NCBI GenBank assembly: GCA_903892645.1
Contig: CAITJF010000156.1
Location: forward strand, 1 to 44,595
DNA from: an uncultured Nitrosomonadales bacterium
GTDB taxonomy: Bacteria > Pseudomonadota > Gammaproteobacteria > Burkholderiales > Gallionellaceae
Length of the DNA: 44,595 nt
Direction: 5' to 3'
In this document: positions 1 through 9,415 of the stretch, piece by piece
How the letters are laid out: each line of letters starts with the position of its first letter
Numbering within the stretch: position 1 is the stretch's first letter
Notes under the pieces: model-generated
The model's input: only the letters and a program-made list of their open reading frames with translations
Databases searched by the model: none
What the model was told of the DNA's origin: nothing
Program-made: the position numbers and the translations under genes

Positions 1-111
1 CAGGAGATTGATACGGCAATGAACAGATTGAACAACCGACCCAGAAAAAGACTTGAATACAAAACACCCAGTCAGGTATTCTTCAAGTCAGGCGTTGCAC
101 TTCAAACTTGA
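1..111 (+). pseudogene. IS30-family transposase, C-terminal fragment (cut by window edge)
   Basis: An open frame runs from base 1 to a TGA at 109-111. It encodes about 36 residues including NRLNNRPRKRLEYKTP and a final VFFKSGVALQT, the typical end of IS30-family integrases/transposases, where the conserved 'NNRPRK...TP' follows the catalytic Glu helix. The rest of the gene lies outside the window, so it cannot be judged whether the element is intact. It points the same way as the cellulose gene bcsG, 160 bp downstream. Confidence 0.8.
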
Positions 112-271
112 ACTCGCGCATATCATTAGTTTATTGCATGGCAAATAATGCCAGAACATAACATCTGGATTGAAAGTGCTCTTGGCGCGTTATACAAAAT
201 TCAGGACACTCCCCATGTGATTTCCGAATATTCTATACCGGTCGCCCATTAACTTGCAGGAGCCGTACTTA
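112..271. other. Intergenic stretch between IS30 tail and bcsG
   Basis: This 160-bp stretch contains no supported gene. It should include the right end of the IS30-type element just after base 111, but the other terminus is outside the window, so the inverted repeat cannot be delimited. A GCAGGAG at 256-262, about 10 bases before the ATG at 272, is a good ribosome binding site for bcsG. No convincing promoter was found. Confidence 0.5.
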
Positions 272-2131
272 ATGAACCAGCATGCCGAACAGAAATCTGA
301 AGCAGACACACTTACGGCTTCAACTGGAAATCGCATGGCCTCCCTTGCACAAGTTTCGCTGGGCATGTGGAGTTTCTACTTTATTGCGAAATTAGTTCTT
401 TATTGGCAAGAGCTGATTGGGTTTCACGTATGGGTAAACCTTGCTTTTGCCGCCTTCATTTTGCTTCCGGTAAAGCCTGTGCCTCTGTGCAGAGTAAAGC
501 AGGGGGTGACGGCGTTACTCGCAGTGGCGTTGCTGTATTACGATTCATGGTTGCCTGCAATCGGTCGTGTATTTTCTCAAGCCTCGCTGTTATCCGGTTT
601 TAGTATTACCTATCTAATTGAATTAGGGGGGCGTTTTATTAGCCTGCCTGTTGTTGCCATGCTGGGAATTGCCTGGGTAATATATTGGCTTGCTTCACGT
701 TGGGTACGGGTGGATGTAATAATTATCCCCGTGATGATGGTGATGCCGATAGCAACGTTTCTTTTGAGCCCTGCGTTGAGCCCTGTCGAACAACTTGATC
801 AGTCTGAACAAGCTACTCAGTCAATTCAATCAACCCAGCCAGATCAGCCACCTCAGCTAACCAAGCCCACGCAGTCAGCTCAACCACCCCAATCGGTTCA
901 ATCAGCTCAGCTAGCTAAGCTCACGCAGTCAACTCAATCAGCTCAGATAGCTATACCCGTACAGCCAGTTCAGTCAGCTCAGCATAGCGAAAAGGCTGAG
1001 AGTGATGTCGCTGCCAACGCAATCCCGGATATGGATAAAGTGTTACAGAAATTTTTTACACAAGAAGCGGGGCGCTCCGTTTCCTTCCCTATACCTAAAG
1101 CGGACACCATTCCATTCGATATTATTTTTATCCATGTTTGTTCGTTATCATGGGACGACTTGCGGGTAACTGGATTAGAGCACCACCCGTTGTGGCAACG
1201 TTTCGATATCATTCTAACTCACTTTAACTCAGCCTCTACTTATAGCGGACCCGCAGCGATCCGTATGCAGCGCGCCACATGCGGACAGTCTACGCATGCC
1301 AATCTGTATTCGCCCGCCCCAGGCAATTGCTACCTGATGGATAGTCTCAAACACAGCGGTTTCGAACCCGGTTTGGTGCTAAATCATGATGGGCACTTTG
1401 ATAAGTTTCTTCAGACCGTTCAAATACAAGGTCGCTTGAATGCTCCGCTTATGCCGCTTAACGGGGTTGCCATTACCCAGCATGCATTTGACGATACGCC
1501 CATTTACGAGGATTTGTCCGTGCTTGGCCGTTGGCTGGAAAATCGTCAGAAATCAAACAGCCCGCGCGTGGCAATGTATTACAACACAATAAGTTTGCAT
1601 GACGGCAACCACTTGGCCGGAGCCAATTCGAAGCTGAACAGTAGTGAGAATTACAAAATACGTCTGACCAAGCTATTGGACGATTTGGAAAAGTTTATGC
1701 AAAATATCGAAAAGTCGGGAAGACGTGCTGTTGTAGCGATGATTCCCGAGCATGGAGCGGCATTGCGCGGCGACAAAATGCAAATTGCCGGATTGCGTGA
1801 AATCCCCAGCCCGGCGATTACGCTGGTGCCCGTTGGAATCAAGGTTATTGGAGGCAATATCCAGCGTGAAGGGGATACGCTGTCAATTGCCAAGCCCACC
1901 AGCTATTTAGCGGTATCGCATATTATTGCGCGCCTGATGGAAGCCCCTCCCTACACGAAAAAAAGTTTTGCCCCATCGGATTACACCGCCGATTTGCCCG
2001 CCACGCCGTTTGTAGCGCAGAATGACGAAGTGGTTATGGCCGGCTACAAGCAACGTTATTATCTGCGCCAGGACGCATCGGAATGGATCGATTACACTGA
2101 TTTTGATACTGTGGCAAAAAACCATGAGTGA
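272..2131 (+). CDS. bcsG: Cellulose phosphoethanolamine transferase BcsG
   Basis: BcsG is an inner-membrane protein whose periplasmic domain moves phosphoethanolamine from phospholipid to cellulose. About 619 residues are read from ATG 272, preferred over an in-frame TTG at 254 because GCAGGAG lies at the right distance. Hydrophobic segments occupy residues about 30-165. The periplasmic catalytic domain follows from about residue 255. Family residues are visible: Cys290 in HVCSLSWDD, nucleophile Ser325 in TYSGPAAIR, and Glu493-His494 in IPEHGAA. They correspond to E. coli Cys243, Ser278 and Glu442-His443 of the zinc site. E. coli BcsG has 559 residues; the excess is largely a Gln/Ser/Thr/Pro-rich linker at residues 171-240. 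The end overlaps the next gene by 8 bases, and the gene converges on bcsB. Assignment is firm from the aligned motifs. Confidence 0.93.
   Translation: MNQHAEQKSEADTLTASTGNRMASLAQVSLGMWSFYFIAKLVLYWQELIGFHVWVNLAFAAFILLPVKPVPLCRVKQGVTALLAVALLYYDSWLPAIGRVFSQASLLSGFSITYLIELGGRFISLPVVAMLGIAWVIYWLASRWVRVDVIIIPVMMVMPIATFLLSPALSPVEQLDQSEQATQSIQSTQPDQPPQLTKPTQSAQPPQSVQSAQLAKLTQSTQSAQIAIPVQPVQSAQHSEKAESDVAANAIPDMDKVLQKFFTQEAGRSVSFPIPKADTIPFDIIFIHVCSLSWDDLRVTGLEHHPLWQRFDIILTHFNSASTYSGPAAIRMQRATCGQSTHANLYSPAPGNCYLMDSLKHSGFEPGLVLNHDGHFDKFLQTVQIQGRLNAPLMPLNGVAITQHAFDDTPIYEDLSVLGRWLENRQKSNSPRVAMYYNTISLHDGNHLAGANSKLNSSENYKIRLTKLLDDLEKFMQNIEKSGRRAVVAMIPEHGAALRGDKMQIAGLREIPSPAITLVPVGIKVIGGNIQREGDTLSIAKPTSYLAVSHIIARLMEAPPYTKKSFAPSDYTADLPATPFVAQNDEVVMAGYKQRYYLRQDASEWIDYTDFDTVAKNHE
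784..990 (+). repeat. Degenerate tandem repeat coding for a Gln-rich linker in bcsG
   Basis: The DNA repeats a short unit resembling CAGTCAGCTCAA/ACTCAA many times with drift. It encodes runs such as QSAQPPQSVQSAQ and TQSTQSAQ. It lies exactly between the last membrane segment and the catalytic domain of BcsG, so it is a spacer. Slipped-strand expansion or contraction in three-base multiples would change linker length without breaking the frame. Confidence 0.75.
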
Positions 2132-2942
2132 AAACAGCACGGTTCCAGGCAAAAATAACGCTGCCAAAAACAGCAATATGGATGCATACCTCGAAGAGCG
2201 GGCAAAACTCGACGCGCAGTTCGCCAACAAGTTCACCAAATTCATCACGGTCATGTTCACCGACCTCAAGGGCTCGACGACGATTGCCGAGAACGAGGGG
2301 GACATGGTCAGTCGCATGCTAATCAAAGCGCAAAACGATATCCTCCTGCCGGCAATTAAAGAGAATAACGGCGTTTTTATTAAATCAATTGGTGATGGCA
2401 GTTTGTCCTATTTTGAAAACGCGCTTGATGCCTTGCGTGCAGCAGCACGTATTCAGAAGGAGATGGACACCCTCAACATGTCGCATAAATTCAAGTTTCC
2501 GGTTTTTATGCGGGTTGGCATGCATTCCGGGAAATGCGTGGTCGAGGAAAACGATATCTACGGCGATGTTGTGAATACGGCGTCCCGCTTTGAATCTGCT
2601 GCCGATGGCGGAGGAATCCTGATATCCGAGGATACCTACAATGCATTGTCAGACAAATCGGAAATTTATTGCCGTTTTGACAAGCAAGTAACGCTCAAGG
2701 GCAAGAAGGAACCATATAACGCCTATAAGGCATTCTGGAACCCGCGTGAGGTCGAACTCGATAAAACACAAGGCAACCAAACGCCCGTCGCCGCGCCCAC
2801 CTCAAGGTGGAAACTTGCACTGCTTATCGTCATCCCTTTGCTGATCGTTCTTGTGTTTACCTTGTGGCGGCCGATCAAGGACAAAATATCAGTTAACAAG
2901 GACACCCGTTCCATCGAGCATAACGTCACCGAGTCCAAATAG
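2124..2942 (+). CDS. Tail-anchored class III adenylate/guanylate cyclase
   Basis: The protein has 272 residues from ATG 2124, whose ATGAGTGA overlaps the bcsG stop, so translation is probably coupled; a longer upstream frame would lie inside bcsG. A single class III nucleotidyl cyclase domain spans about residues 38-205. Metal-binding Asp47 is in MFTDLKGST and Asp91 is in SIGDGSL. The transition-state pair is Asn151 and Arg155 in NTASRFESA. One membrane segment follows at residues 229-248 with a short polar tail, so the catalytic domain faces the cytoplasm while anchored at the C-terminus. There is no HAMP or sensory domain. It makes cAMP or cGMP; the sequence alone does not settle which. Placement behind bcsG suggests a local signalling role near the cellulose machine, which is inference. 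Confidence 0.85.
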   Translation: MSENSTVPGKNNAAKNSNMDAYLEERAKLDAQFANKFTKFITVMFTDLKGSTTIAENEGDMVSRMLIKAQNDILLPAIKENNGVFIKSIGDGSLSYFENALDALRAAARIQKEMDTLNMSHKFKFPVFMRVGMHSGKCVVEENDIYGDVVNTASRFESAADGGGILISEDTYNALSDKSEIYCRFDKQVTLKGKKEPYNAYKAFWNPREVELDKTQGNQTPVAAPTSRWKLALLIVIPLLIVLVFTLWRPIKDKISVNKDTRSIEHNVTESK

Positions 2943-2945
2943 TCC

Positions 2946-5105
2946 CTAGCTTCCCGATGCCCGGCCCAGTTTTCGGCTGGCGCGATAGCGCCGGAGTGCC
3001 AGATAGATTGCGAAAGCAAGACCGATGCTCAGTAGTATTATCAGGGCATAGTACAAATACGGATGAGCGTAGAGATAGGATTCCAGCTTGGATACCTTGC
3101 CTTCTTTCCCTGTCGTGTATGACTCACCAACTTTGTAACTGTATACCTTGGGTTTTTGGAAATGCGCGCCCATGTCCACCAGCATCAACCCGCCTTCTGC
3201 CTGTACCTGTACTTCGGGTTCCAGTAGCGCCTGGCTGAATTTGAGCAGCGAGTTTCCGTTTTCTGCCGCAACAACCAGGACGGTGCGCCCTGTTTCAGAA
3301 GACGATTCAAATTCCATAAGGTAGCCGCGTCCATCGCCCATCTGGCTTGATTGTTTGCTGTGAGCTATGGTGTATTCCCCATCCCAATCACGCACAACGG
3401 GATAAGGGACATTTGACTTGTCGCCGATAAATAACGCGGATTTTTTTTCGAATTCGCGCGGTATCTTGCCCGGTGGTCCGATCACGATGAGGTCGCCCTT
3501 CAAGTCCTTGGGTGGTTTTGTGTCTATCTGCATTGCCAGCAGGGGAAACCCGTTTTTCTGGGTGATCATCCCGATCAGGTTCATGGTCGCGGCGACAGAA
3601 TCCGCATCGACCTCCGACAGGTAAATTTTGGATTCAAATCCATCCGGCCAGCGTGTGAACGGAAATCCGTTCAGCATGAATAACTCCAGTTTGGGCAACT
3701 CGACAAAATGGGGCATGTCTGGAAAAGTCAGGGTCGAGTTCTCAAAAATGGTGAGGAACATGTTGCCCAGCAGCGCCACATCGCATTCCTGGAGCGGCGG
3801 ATGCAATTCCACCCCGAAGGCAATGACGTTGTTTCCAGGCTTGAACAGATAGGTCGGGATATCGATGACGTAATCATCGAAGAATGAACCATCCCTGTTG
3901 CCGAGGTGGATGGCCTTGACCGCCTTGTCGTTGACTATGATATTGAGCGCCGAGGTATCGTGCAAACCAGCGCCGTAGGAAAAATTCAGGTGGATCTTGG
4001 CGCGCAGATTCTGCTGGATCATGAAGTCCACCGGCAGGCGGAAGTTGATGGTTTTACCGGTTGGGTTAATTCCCTTGAACGTGGTGGAAGGGAAATTCAG
4101 CGTCTTGAAAGCGTAGGTCTTGTTTGCATGCACCACCTCGCGTCCGCCATAGGCTTCAATATCGGGCATCTTGAAGCTGAAGGCGTTCAGTTCCTGAGAA
4201 CCCGGAAAACCGAAGGAAATATTTGCGAAAGTTTCGGCGGCGAGCTTGACGTGGTCATACTTCTCTCCGGTTACTGCCAACAGCACATGTTTGGTATCGA
4301 ACTGCCCATTTCCTGCGGGCAATGAAAAAATCTTGAGATAGCCGCCCTCGACCTTGCCCAAGCTCAACCCCCTGGCATTCAGGAAGTTGTTGACGAAAGC
4401 TTGGCGTCCCACCAGCACATTATCCACGCCTGGCTTGATATTTTGCGAAACGGTGAAGGTGACCTTGCGGTAATCGTAGCGCCGTGCGATTCCGGATGAC
4501 GCGATGCCAAGCGAGGTCAGGGATTCTGCGGACTGGTCTTCCGTGATCAGGTTAACATGGCCCTCCGGAAGGATTTTAGGGTCAAAAAGGAAGTCGGCAA
4601 CGCTCGACAGCGCCAGTGGCACGGCTTTCTCTTCATACTCTACTTCCAGGGTGGAATCCTTCAGGTTGATGGTCGTCCATAAGTCAGGAGAGCATGGTTT
4701 TTCGCATTGTTTGCCCAGAACCGGTATATGCTGGGAAGCGGCAAATGCAATCTTGTTGTAGCCCGGTTCGAGATATTGTATTGGCAGGTTTAACTTGACC
4801 AATACATCCGGGCTGGCCGGGTTCAGCTTGGCTTGCGCGACCGGAACATCGTTCACTTTGATCGCCAGCTGGGCGAGTTCACCCAGCAGATTGTTGGATG
4901 AGGTGTAATGCAGGTTAATGGCCGCTTTCTTGATAACCCAGCGGTCTGAAATGGGAATGTTAATAATCTTCTCGTCACTGGTGCAGGTGAGCGTGATGGT
5001 CGGCGAGGGTGCAAGCTTATCCAGGGGTATCTGCAGCGTCAGGGCCGTTGATACTGCCGGCAGCAACAGACCTAACAGAAAAGCAGAGAGTAAGCGTAGT
5101 GTCAT
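2946..5105 (-). CDS. bcsB: Cellulose synthase periplasmic subunit BcsB
   Basis: BcsB is the periplasmic, membrane-anchored partner of BcsA that guides the nascent glucan across the periplasm. From ATG 5105 the protein has 719 residues. It starts with a signal-like hydrophobic stretch (MTLRLLSAFLLGLLLPA), continues through alternating carbohydrate-binding and flavodoxin-like domains typical of the family, and ends in a transmembrane helix (YYALIILLSIGLAFAIYLAL) plus a basic tail, the part that docks on BcsA. ATG 5105 overlaps the bcsA stop as ATGA, which argues for this start; an in-frame ATG at 5144, preceded by a G-rich stretch, would add 13 residues. The stop lies only 3 bp from that of the convergent cyclase gene. 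No bcsZ or bcsC follows. Confidence 0.92.
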   Translation of the reverse strand: MTLRLLSAFLLGLLLPAVSTALTLQIPLDKLAPSPTITLTCTSDEKIINIPISDRWVIKKAAINLHYTSSNNLLGELAQLAIKVNDVPVAQAKLNPASPDVLVKLNLPIQYLEPGYNKIAFAASQHIPVLGKQCEKPCSPDLWTTINLKDSTLEVEYEEKAVPLALSSVADFLFDPKILPEGHVNLITEDQSAESLTSLGIASSGIARRYDYRKVTFTVSQNIKPGVDNVLVGRQAFVNNFLNARGLSLGKVEGGYLKIFSLPAGNGQFDTKHVLLAVTGEKYDHVKLAAETFANISFGFPGSQELNAFSFKMPDIEAYGGREVVHANKTYAFKTLNFPSTTFKGINPTGKTINFRLPVDFMIQQNLRAKIHLNFSYGAGLHDTSALNIIVNDKAVKAIHLGNRDGSFFDDYVIDIPTYLFKPGNNVIAFGVELHPPLQECDVALLGNMFLTIFENSTLTFPDMPHFVELPKLELFMLNGFPFTRWPDGFESKIYLSEVDADSVAATMNLIGMITQKNGFPLLAMQIDTKPPKDLKGDLIVIGPPGKIPREFEKKSALFIGDKSNVPYPVVRDWDGEYTIAHSKQSSQMGDGRGYLMEFESSSETGRTVLVVAAENGNSLLKFSQALLEPEVQVQAEGGLMLVDMGAHFQKPKVYSYKVGESYTTGKEGKVSKLESYLYAHPYLYYALIILLSIGLAFAIYLALRRYRASRKLGRASGS

Positions 5106-7351
5106 ACTGCGCCCAAAGCGCGTTGAATTGTTTTTGCCAGCCATTTATGCCCCCGCCATGTTTTTCGTAACATTACCCAAAGCATTGCAGCACTCTGGCT
5201 GGAACCCTTGGTTCCCATCCTTAACAAGCGCCACAGCATTTTCAATACGCCGCCGGAATTGGAGCGCTCCGCCCATTTTTCCAGCCAACGTTTGCTGTCG
5301 CCGTACACATATGCCACTGCTTCAGCATATTTTTCGGGGTTGAGCAGATACTCTGCCCCGCAGCTATACACCCCATTATTTTCAAATGGGCGCTGCAATT
5401 TTGCCTCGAATTGAAAAGTTCTGCCACGGCTATTTTGCACCTCCAGCATGACGCGCTCCTGATTGACCAGAGGGTAGGGTGTCTGCACCCGGAAGCTCAT
5501 TCCCTTGAGAGAAATATCACCGACTTCACCCGCCAGTTCCAGATTGAGGCGCGGGAAAGATACCTTGACCGGTTCCTTGACATTCACGCGATGGAAGAAG
5601 CGAATCTGCTTGCGCTCCCAGAACGCACCCAGCGATATGGTCAGCAGGAACAGGTTGTAGACACACCATACCCCCGTAATGATGAGCGTATCCCGCAGAA
5701 TCGGTTCTGAAAACCACTTGAAGGCTCCAATCACGATCGCCAGGCAGTTCACGGCAATGGCAATAAAGAAAATGATCGCCAGAGGATTCAGGGATTCATC
5801 GTCCTGGGTTTGCCCCTTCGGGGTCACCTTGAACGATGGCTTGCTCGGGTTGAGTATTACCGAGATTACGGCCGGAACCAGAAAAATTGCCTGCACGCTC
5901 TCATACAGCTCGGAAAAGAAAGGTTCGCGTGTCCGGCCGTAAAAGAAATCCATCAAAACAAATGTCGAGAGCACATAAGGCAGGCTGTACTGCAGAATTT
6001 GCATCAGGGAGGCATGGTAGATCGACAGGCCGAGAATCAGGAAAAGGGCCGGTGCAATGTAAAAAGTAAGGCGTGCAAACCCGAAAAACCAGAAAAAACA
6101 GGAATTGAAATAGCAGATGCGTTGTTGCAGGCTCAATCCGGGCGCCAGCAACGGGTTATTCATTATGAACAATTGCACCATGCCCTGTGCCCAGCGCGTG
6201 CGTTGCAGAATGTAATCGTCGTAGTTTTCCGGGGAAAGTCCGCAGATCATGGGCATATCCATGTAGGCGCTGTTGTATCCCTTGCTGTGCAACTGGAATG
6301 CGGTCTCGGCGTCCTCGGTGATGGTCTTGCCGGAAATGCCGCCGACTTCCATCAGGCAGCTGCGGCGCAGCAGGGCTGCGGAGCCGCAGAAGTAGCTCGA
6401 ATTCCAGAAATCAAGAGAGCGGTGGATTTCGCGGTAGAACATGTCGTTCTCACCGTTGGTGCTGCTGACGCTCGCCGCACTTTTTTCCACCGGGGTCGGG
6501 TTGATGAAAAAGTGCGGCGTTTGCACCACGAATAGCTTGGGGTCGGCCAGAAAGTATTCAACGGTGCGCGTCAGGAAATCGCTGGTCGGCACATGGTCGC
6601 AGTCGAGCACCAGGATCAGCTCGCCGTTGGTATGGTTCAGCACATGGTTGAGGTTGCCCGCCTTGGCGGAACGGTTGGTTTCACGGGTGATGTATTCAAC
6701 ATCCAGCTCTTGCGCCAATGCGCGCAAGCGATAATGGCGTTCCCATGCCTCTTGCGATGAACCCGGCTGATTGCGTTTGTTGAGAGTGCCGCCGTCGTCG
6801 CAGATGGTGATGCGCAGTTTGTTTTTGGGATAATCGAGCTGGGTGGCTGCGATAGTGGTGATACGGATAATTTCGTCGGATTCGTTGTAGGTGGGAATGA
6901 ACACGTCCACTGAGGGATATTTGGAAATATCCTCCGGCAACAGCGCCGGTCGGTTGCGCATCGGCCACAGGTTGACGAACATGCCAAGAAAATGGATGGT
7001 GATGGCATAGACCTCCGCGAGGTAAAGTAGTGCCATTCCCAGGAAATCCAGCGGACCGGTATAGACCAGGCTTTCGAAGCTGCGCCAGAGGAGGTAGCGC
7101 AATGCCAGGTATCCCGATAGCAGAATAAACAGGAAGCGCCAAGGCGGGCGCTTGAACAGCTGCCACCTGGACAACACAAACAGCAGAAGCAGGCAACCCC
7201 AACTCAGCAGCAGCTGGCGTTTAGCATCGAAATGCTCCATGGATATATCCAGCAGGTACAGCAGCATACCGGCGAAGAGGAATGCTAGCCCGGTTTTCAG
7301 CTTTTGCAGTAACCCATGGTGGCCTATCCATAGTGCAAATTTTGTTGTCAT
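5102..7351 (-). CDS. bcsA: Cellulose synthase catalytic subunit BcsA with PilZ domain
   Basis: BcsA is an inner-membrane GT2 synthase that polymerises UDP-glucose into beta-1,4-glucan and exports it; 749 residues. Family signatures appear in order: Asp185-Asp186 in ICDDGG, the DCD at 250-252, TED at 345-347 (catalytic base and acceptor site), QRTRW at 383-387, and the gating-loop motif FKVTPKG at about 507-513. A C-terminal PilZ domain follows, with Arg584-x3-Arg588 (RFFHR) and DISLKG at 612-617, so activity should need cyclic di-GMP. Membrane helices flank the glycosyltransferase domain. The upstream neighbour is a LapD-like c-di-GMP receptor on the same strand, 59 bp away, and bcsB follows with ATGA overlap. 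The ribosome binding site before ATG 7351 is weak, so coupling or a longer message is possible. Confidence 0.95.
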   Translation of the reverse strand: MTTKFALWIGHHGLLQKLKTGLAFLFAGMLLYLLDISMEHFDAKRQLLLSWGCLLLLFVLSRWQLFKRPPWRFLFILLSGYLALRYLLWRSFESLVYTGPLDFLGMALLYLAEVYAITIHFLGMFVNLWPMRNRPALLPEDISKYPSVDVFIPTYNESDEIIRITTIAATQLDYPKNKLRITICDDGGTLNKRNQPGSSQEAWERHYRLRALAQELDVEYITRETNRSAKAGNLNHVLNHTNGELILVLDCDHVPTSDFLTRTVEYFLADPKLFVVQTPHFFINPTPVEKSAASVSSTNGENDMFYREIHRSLDFWNSSYFCGSAALLRRSCLMEVGGISGKTITEDAETAFQLHSKGYNSAYMDMPMICGLSPENYDDYILQRTRWAQGMVQLFIMNNPLLAPGLSLQQRICYFNSCFFWFFGFARLTFYIAPALFLILGLSIYHASLMQILQYSLPYVLSTFVLMDFFYGRTREPFFSELYESVQAIFLVPAVISVILNPSKPSFKVTPKGQTQDDESLNPLAIIFFIAIAVNCLAIVIGAFKWFSEPILRDTLIITGVWCVYNLFLLTISLGAFWERKQIRFFHRVNVKEPVKVSFPRLNLELAGEVGDISLKGMSFRVQTPYPLVNQERVMLEVQNSRGRTFQFEAKLQRPFENNGVYSCGAEYLLNPEKYAEAVAYVYGDSKRWLEKWAERSNSGGVLKMLWRLLRMGTKGSSQSAAMLWVMLRKTWRGHKWLAKTIQRALGAV

Positions 7352-7410
7352 ATTTGGCTTTACGAACTTTTAGGATTGCTACGCCTAACAAAGCTCAAAA
7401 AAAGGGGCGG

Positions 7411-9372
7411 TCAATCCCATTTTGCCGGTTGAGCTACGCCATATCCCTTTACACCATCCACGCGGAGGCTCTTGAGCGTGTTCCGCTCTTCAATGGTTTC
7501 CACCGACTCGGCGATGACATAAATGCCGAGGCCGTGGGCGAACTTGGCCAGAGACTCGACGAAGAATTGGTTGTCCTTGTTTTCCTGAATGCCGCGGGTA
7601 TAGCTGCCATCGATCTTGATGTAGTCGAGCTTTAGCGTGCTCAGGTAGTTGAAGGATTGGAATCCTTTTCCAACTTGGTCAAGCCCGGTTTTGGCACCGG
7701 TCGCGGCAACACATTCCACCCAGCTGCGTAGCGCATCAAGATTGTCAGTGGCACCATGCTCCCTCAATTCAAATGCAATGCGTGGAGCTACATCCGCATG
7801 TTTGCGCAGGATGTCGCACAGCCAGGCCACGAAGCCACTGTCCTTGATCGACATCGGAAACAGGTTTACCGCCGCCACAATGTTCGCGTTTTCCGGGTGC
7901 CCAAGGCGTGCCAGTGTTTCGCTTACAACCTGCTTGTCAAAGTCCTGGGTAAGATGGAGGTGTTTAGCCATGGGGATGATGCGGCTGGCTGGAATTAGCT
8001 TCTCGTTGCTGTCGTAAATGCGCAGCAGCACCTCGTATTGGAGAATCTGGGTGTCGTCCTTGCAGGACATGATTGCTTGCCGATGCAGGATGATGCGGCG
8101 CTCCGCCAGCACGTTGCTTAGCACTTCCATCCAGTGCGATGCAGGGTGTAAACCAGTATCGTCAGTCTTCCTGCTGTCGCTGATATGAAACGCATTGGAT
8201 CCATTGATCTGGGATGTCCTCAGGGCCATATCGGCTTCCGACATTAATTGCCCAACAGTCTGTCCGTGGTAGATGGCGGCACCGACATGGCCAATATTGC
8301 TTGTGTCGGTCAAGCCGCGTTCCTGAAGTTTGACAAGGGACAGGGCAAGTTTTTCAGCAAGCGAACGCACACCTTCATCCACTAAATCCTGGGTCAGGAT
8401 AGCAAAGTTGGCATCGCTCAGGTGCGCCACGATATAGTGAAGATGGGGTGTTTCCTTGCAGACTTCTTCGAGCAGCGTACCGCACCCGCGTAGCAGTTCG
8501 ACACCAGCCCTGTATCCTTTGCGTTCGGTGAAATTCCGGAATTCGTGGAGCTCAATGAGAATAAGCGCGTTAGTGGATGAGGTTCTTCGTGTTTTTGTTA
8601 CCTGGGTTAGCTGAATATCGAAATATTTCCGGTTGGCGAGGCCGGTGAGCGCGTCAACATAGGTGTCGGCCTGCATGCGTTCCATGGCATCCGCCTGTTC
8701 CTTGAACATCTCCTTTACTTTGTTGGACATCATGTTCATGGCGCTGACGACATTGCGTAATTCAAGTGTCCATGGCATCTGGTCTTGTACCGTGTATTCA
8801 CGGTTGCAGATCGCCTTGGCCTGCGCTTCCACGGCGCGTAGCGGCTGCAATACATGGCGCAGGGCAATAATGCCAAGCAGCATGGCGAAACCGGAAAATC
8901 CGAGGAACCACCAGAAAGAGGTCACGCTGCTGCTCCACAGCGAGGAGTAGGCGTAACCAGGATTGGCGCTGACACGTATCTTGCCCCACTTTTTCCAGCC
9001 TGCCATGATTATGGCTTCGCCACGGGGTGTATCAAGGGCAATCCAGTTGATAAACCACGCGGGAACATCCTTCACGACGGCGGGTTGAATGCGCTCGATA
9101 ACAGTCTTTCCGTTGATATCCGTAATCACCACTTCACGGTAGTAGCCGCTGTCGGAAATAGCATTGATCTCACTTTCAACAAAAGCTATCTCGCCCTTTG
9201 CGATGTGTGGCGACAGGGACAGGCCCAGTGATGTCGCCGAATCTTGGGAAATGTTGCGCAGCTGGTTGTTAAGGTAACTGCGGGTGTTTTGTATATTGAT
9301 TACCACCGATCCGATAAACATCAGGATAAACAGCGTGGCAATTACGATGATTAGTTGGCGCAGAAGAGTCAT
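7411..9372 (-). CDS. LapD-like inner-membrane c-di-GMP receptor (degenerate GGDEF-EAL)
   Basis: The protein has 653 residues. An N-terminal transmembrane helix (about 5-25) precedes a periplasmic LapD_MoxY_N-type domain, with the typical GWKKWGKIRV and NPGYAY region at about 125-142. A second helix (about 152-172), a HAMP-like linker, a GGDEF domain (about 235-400) and an EAL domain (about 415-650) follow. The GGDEF signature is replaced by SDANF at 319-323, so cyclase activity is not expected. The EAL motif is EVL at 447-449, but the usual DDFGTG is LDQVGKG, with Gln566 at a metal-binding Asp. This points to a c-di-GMP sensor rather than an enzyme. LapD normally sequesters the protease LapG by its periplasmic output domain, and a LapG-like gene lies 43 bp upstream. 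The gene sits directly before bcsA. Confidence 0.85.
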   Translation of the reverse strand: MTLLRQLIIVIATLFILMFIGSVVINIQNTRSYLNNQLRNISQDSATSLGLSLSPHIAKGEIAFVESEINAISDSGYYREVVITDINGKTVIERIQPAVVKDVPAWFINWIALDTPRGEAIIMAGWKKWGKIRVSANPGYAYSSLWSSSVTSFWWFLGFSGFAMLLGIIALRHVLQPLRAVEAQAKAICNREYTVQDQMPWTLELRNVVSAMNMMSNKVKEMFKEQADAMERMQADTYVDALTGLANRKYFDIQLTQVTKTRRTSSTNALILIELHEFRNFTERKGYRAGVELLRGCGTLLEEVCKETPHLHYIVAHLSDANFAILTQDLVDEGVRSLAEKLALSLVKLQERGLTDTSNIGHVGAAIYHGQTVGQLMSEADMALRTSQINGSNAFHISDSRKTDDTGLHPASHWMEVLSNVLAERRIILHRQAIMSCKDDTQILQYEVLLRIYDSNEKLIPASRIIPMAKHLHLTQDFDKQVVSETLARLGHPENANIVAAVNLFPMSIKDSGFVAWLCDILRKHADVAPRIAFELREHGATDNLDALRSWVECVAATGAKTGLDQVGKGFQSFNYLSTLKLDYIKIDGSYTRGIQENKDNQFFVESLAKFAHGLGIYVIAESVETIEERNTLKSLRVDGVKGYGVAQPAKWD

Positions 9373-9415
9373 GATGCTTTCCTTAATAAATTATGCATTG
9401 CTAAATTAATTATTA

